In this document: piece by piece, positions 5,455 to 6,942 of the stretch | How the letters are laid out: each line of letters starts with the position of its first letter | Numbering within the stretch: the stretch's first letter is position 1 | Program-made: the position numbers and the translations under genes | From: an uncultured Bacilli bacterium | GTDB taxonomy: Bacteria > Bacillota_I > Bacilli_A > RF39 > UBA660 | Direction of reading: 5' to 3' | Length of the DNA stretch: 6,942 nt | NCBI GenBank assembly: GCA_947627965.1 | Contig: CANQYA010000051.1 | Location: forward strand, 1 to 6,942 | Notes under the pieces: model-generated | Told to the model about the DNA's origin: nothing | The model's database searches: none | Seen by the model: only the letters and a program-made list of their open reading frames with translations

Positions 5455-5946
5455 ATGTTTTATTACTTAAATATCTTTTTTCTTATTTCTATATTAGGTC
5501 ATATTATTGAAAATATTGTCTATGTTCATGTCGATAGTGGTATTTTATATGGTTACTGGACACCTATATATGGTATTGGATCGCTTATTATCTTACTTAT
5601 TAATTATCTTTTAGATAAATTAAAAATTAATAAGAAGTTAAAACCTTTCTTCCTTTTCCTTATTAGTGCCTTATCTTTATGTCTTTTAGAGTTTATAGGT
5701 GGTTATCTTATCGAAATTTTATTTGGTAGAATATTTTGGAATTATGAAGATCAAGCCTTAAATATAGGTAAATATACGTCAGTAACAATGGGACTTATTT
5801 GGGGATTAGCTAGTCTTTTATTAATCTATATTGTTATGCCCATACTAAATAAAATAATAAAAAAAATACCAAAATGGATTACTATCATTTTGGTAATATT
5901 GTTTGTTATTGATATTGTTTTTACTTTTATAAATATTGGTAATTAA
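5455..5946 (+). CDS. CmpB-family multi-pass membrane protein (putative ABC-transporter type IV permease)
   Basis: This 163-residue integral membrane protein belongs to the CmpB / 'putative ABC-transporter type IV' family, whose true function is not established. Its features are an N-terminal helix with GHIIEN (15-20, the GxxxE-type motif), then GILYGYWTPIYGIGS (29-43, the family's G-PIYG core), an acidic helix with LLEFIGG (77-83), the FWNYED segment (94-99), and MGLIWGLASLL (112-122). About five membrane helices are expected, near 3-24, 35-53, 64-85, 110-131 and 140-160. Length is near the lower end of what I would expect for the family. The frame is open from an ATG at 5383, but the ATG at 5455 is preferred: GGTGA lies five bases upstream (5445-5449), the promoter lies after 5383, and the family alignment starts here. 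No ATPase partner is adjacent. Its last ~90 coding bases carry the terminator of the opposing ALDH gene. Confidence 0.8.
   Translation: MFYYLNIFFLISILGHIIENIVYVHVDSGILYGYWTPIYGIGSLIILLINYLLDKLKINKKLKPFFLFLISALSLCLLEFIGGYLIEILFGRIFWNYEDQALNIGKYTSVTMGLIWGLASLLLIYIVMPILNKIIKKIPKWITIILVILFVIDIVFTFINIGN
5859..5895 (-). terminator. Rho-independent terminator of the ALDH gene, embedded in the convergent CDS
   Basis: On the minus strand TACCAAAATG (5895-5886), a 9-base loop and CATTTTGGTA (5876-5867) form a perfect 10-bp stem, followed directly by eight T (5866-5859). This is the best terminator in the window. It starts 51 bases after the ALDH stop and lies wholly inside the CmpB-family gene, where it encodes the KKIPKW...ILV region. 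Confidence 0.8.
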
Positions 5947-6942
5947 TTATTTTAAAACATCATATAAAGTTATATTTTTTATTTGAGAACATTCTTCTAA
6001 AGAAGACATAATTCCTTTTTTACCCAATCCGGAATATTTCCAATCTTCATTATCGTTAAGGGTAATAGCATTATTAGTTGAACCATTGATAACAACGTTA
6101 CCTACTTCGATTAAATTAGCTAATTTAAAAGCAATAGATAAGTCCTTAGTAAAAATACTAATACCTTTACCATAGACGGATTTATTAACAACTTCGATAA
6201 CACTATTAATATCTTGATATTCGATAATGGGCACTACTGGACCTAAAATATCTAAATTATAAGTAATAGCCATATTAGGAGAAATATTAGTTAAAACCGT
6301 TGGTTCAATATAAGCTTCTAATCTTTTACCTCCTATTTCTATAACTGCTCCTTCATTAACTAAATTATTTATTTGTTTTAATGCTATTTCTGCTCTTTTA
6401 TTATTTATTAGACAACCAAAATCAGTATCTAATTCATTAGGAATACCTATTTTTAATTCGTCTATTCGCTTTAATAATTTATCTAAGTAAAGTTTTTTAA
6501 TACTCGTATGAACATAAAAGACTTTGTTACTATTATTTAATTGACCAGCATTATAAAATCTGCCCTTAATAGTTTCTTCCACAGCTAAATCAACATCACC
6601 ATCACTACATAGGATAAAAGAATTATTACCAGATAAATCTAATAAAGTTTTTGTCATATTCTTACTGGCTTCTGAAATAACTCTAATACCATTAGCGGTA
6701 CTTCCTACAAAAGATATTAAATTAATATCAGGGTGCATAGCAAGAGCTTGCCCTACTACTTTACCATCGCCATTAATTACTTCAATCGCACCATTAACTA
6801 CTCCTGAATACGCTAACATATAAACAAGACTACTTATTGTTAAAGGAGTTTTTTTAGAAGGTTTGACAATAACTACATTTCCCATAATTAAAGGACTTAT
6901 TACTTTAGTAGCAAATGAATTAATACTCATATTATAAGATAA
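5947..6942 (-). CDS. Aldehyde dehydrogenase superfamily protein, partial (N-terminus outside window), catalytic Cys and Glu replaced
   Basis: The frame runs off the right edge. The ATG at 6930 is internal, since LSYNMSINSFATKVISPLIMGN aligns with the family's PxNxPxN...APALxxGN segment, so about 140 N-terminal residues are missing. Counting that Met as 1, family features include NVVIVKPS (18-25), SFVGSTANG (73-81, the NAD-site turn), a DADLD-like GDVDLAVE (111-118), YNAGQ (126-130), EPTVLT (209-214), LGPVVPI (229-235), SIFTKD (258-263) and SGLG (300-303). The sequence most resembles lactaldehyde/glyceraldehyde-type ALDHs. However, the catalytic positions are changed. The general-base Glu of LELGG is D98 (LLDLSGN), and the nucleophile Cys of GQxC is N132 (GQLNNS). 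The ribose-binding Glu of EIFGP is also Asp, and KPSE is KPSK. The frame is otherwise intact with no stops or shifts, so it looks like a maintained pseudoenzyme rather than decay. Substrate unknown. Confidence 0.85.
   Translation of the reverse strand, partial: LSYNMSINSFATKVISPLIMGNVVIVKPSKKTPLTISSLVYMLAYSGVVNGAIEVINGDGKVVGQALAMHPDINLISFVGSTANGIRVISEASKNMTKTLLDLSGNNSFILCSDGDVDLAVEETIKGRFYNAGQLNNSNKVFYVHTSIKKLYLDKLLKRIDELKIGIPNELDTDFGCLINNKRAEIALKQINNLVNEGAVIEIGGKRLEAYIEPTVLTNISPNMAITYNLDILGPVVPIIEYQDINSVIEVVNKSVYGKGISIFTKDLSIAFKLANLIEVGNVVINGSTNNAITLNDNEDWKYSGLGKKGIMSSLEECSQIKNITLYDVLK
5962..5980 (+). terminator. Weak candidate terminator of the CmpB-family gene
   Basis: ATATA, loop AAGT and TATAT, followed by five further T, starts 15 bases after the plus-strand stop and lies inside the last codons of the ALDH gene. 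The stem is only 5 A-T pairs, so this is tentative. Confidence 0.25.

Noticed and set aside
6928..6930. ATG as the true start of the ALDH gene (N-terminally truncated gene)
   Set aside because: The frame stays open to the window edge, and the four upstream codons (LSYN) continue the ALDH alignment, so the gene is simply cut by the window.
1..6942. CRISPR array, tRNA/rRNA, insertion sequence or riboswitch
   Set aside because: No spaced direct repeats, cloverleaf, transposase or terminal repeats, or conserved aptamer sequences were seen on either strand.

Overview
The window is a strongly AT-rich, gene-dense piece of bacterial chromosome. Several signs point to a low-GC Bacillota lineage (Bacilli, possibly a gut or Mollicutes-related order): the base composition, AGGAGG-type ribosome binding sites, TATAAT promoters, short U-tailed terminators, and the rlmN-prpC gene pair known from Firmicutes. 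No marker here allows a finer placement. All eight CDS tryptophans I checked are TGG, and rlmN ends in a TGA that overlaps the next start, so the standard bacterial code fits.

Layout, left to right. Positions 1-1155 (minus strand) hold the start of a PP2C-type Ser/Thr phosphatase (prpC, cut by the window edge) and all of rlmN, the 23S rRNA/tRNA adenine-C2 methylase, joined by an ATGA overlap. Positions 1189-3450 are a metal-efflux operon: an SmtB/CzrA-type ArsR repressor followed by a P1B-2 Zn/Cd-type ATPase whose start overlaps the arsR end. A 20-bp inverted repeat lies just after the -10 box and an AT-stem terminator follows. Positions 3459-3885 are a complete single-gene unit for a small RNHCP zinc-ribbon protein, with consensus-spaced promoter and terminator. 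Positions 3908-4630 encode an AgrA-like LytTR response regulator with no kinase beside it. Its upstream region (4631-4789) is unusual: eight T-tracts spaced at near multiples of one helical turn, an AgrA-box-like sequence and a possible 18-codon ORF.

Positions 4790-5946 are a divergent pair: a soluble protein of unknown function (minus) and a CmpB-family membrane protein (plus), with interleaved promoters. Positions 5947-6942 are a partial aldehyde dehydrogenase running off the right edge. It abuts the membrane-protein gene tail-to-tail with no gap, and its apparent terminator lies inside that gene. The ALDH has Asn where the catalytic Cys should be and Asp where the general-base Glu should be, so it looks like a pseudoenzyme.

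The parts do not form one pathway: housekeeping (rlmN-prpC), metal homeostasis (arsR-cadA), an orphan regulator with an unusual promoter region, and uncharacterised genes. The points most worth following are the degenerate ALDH, the phased A-tract region upstream of the LytTR regulator, and the terminator hidden in the convergent CDS.
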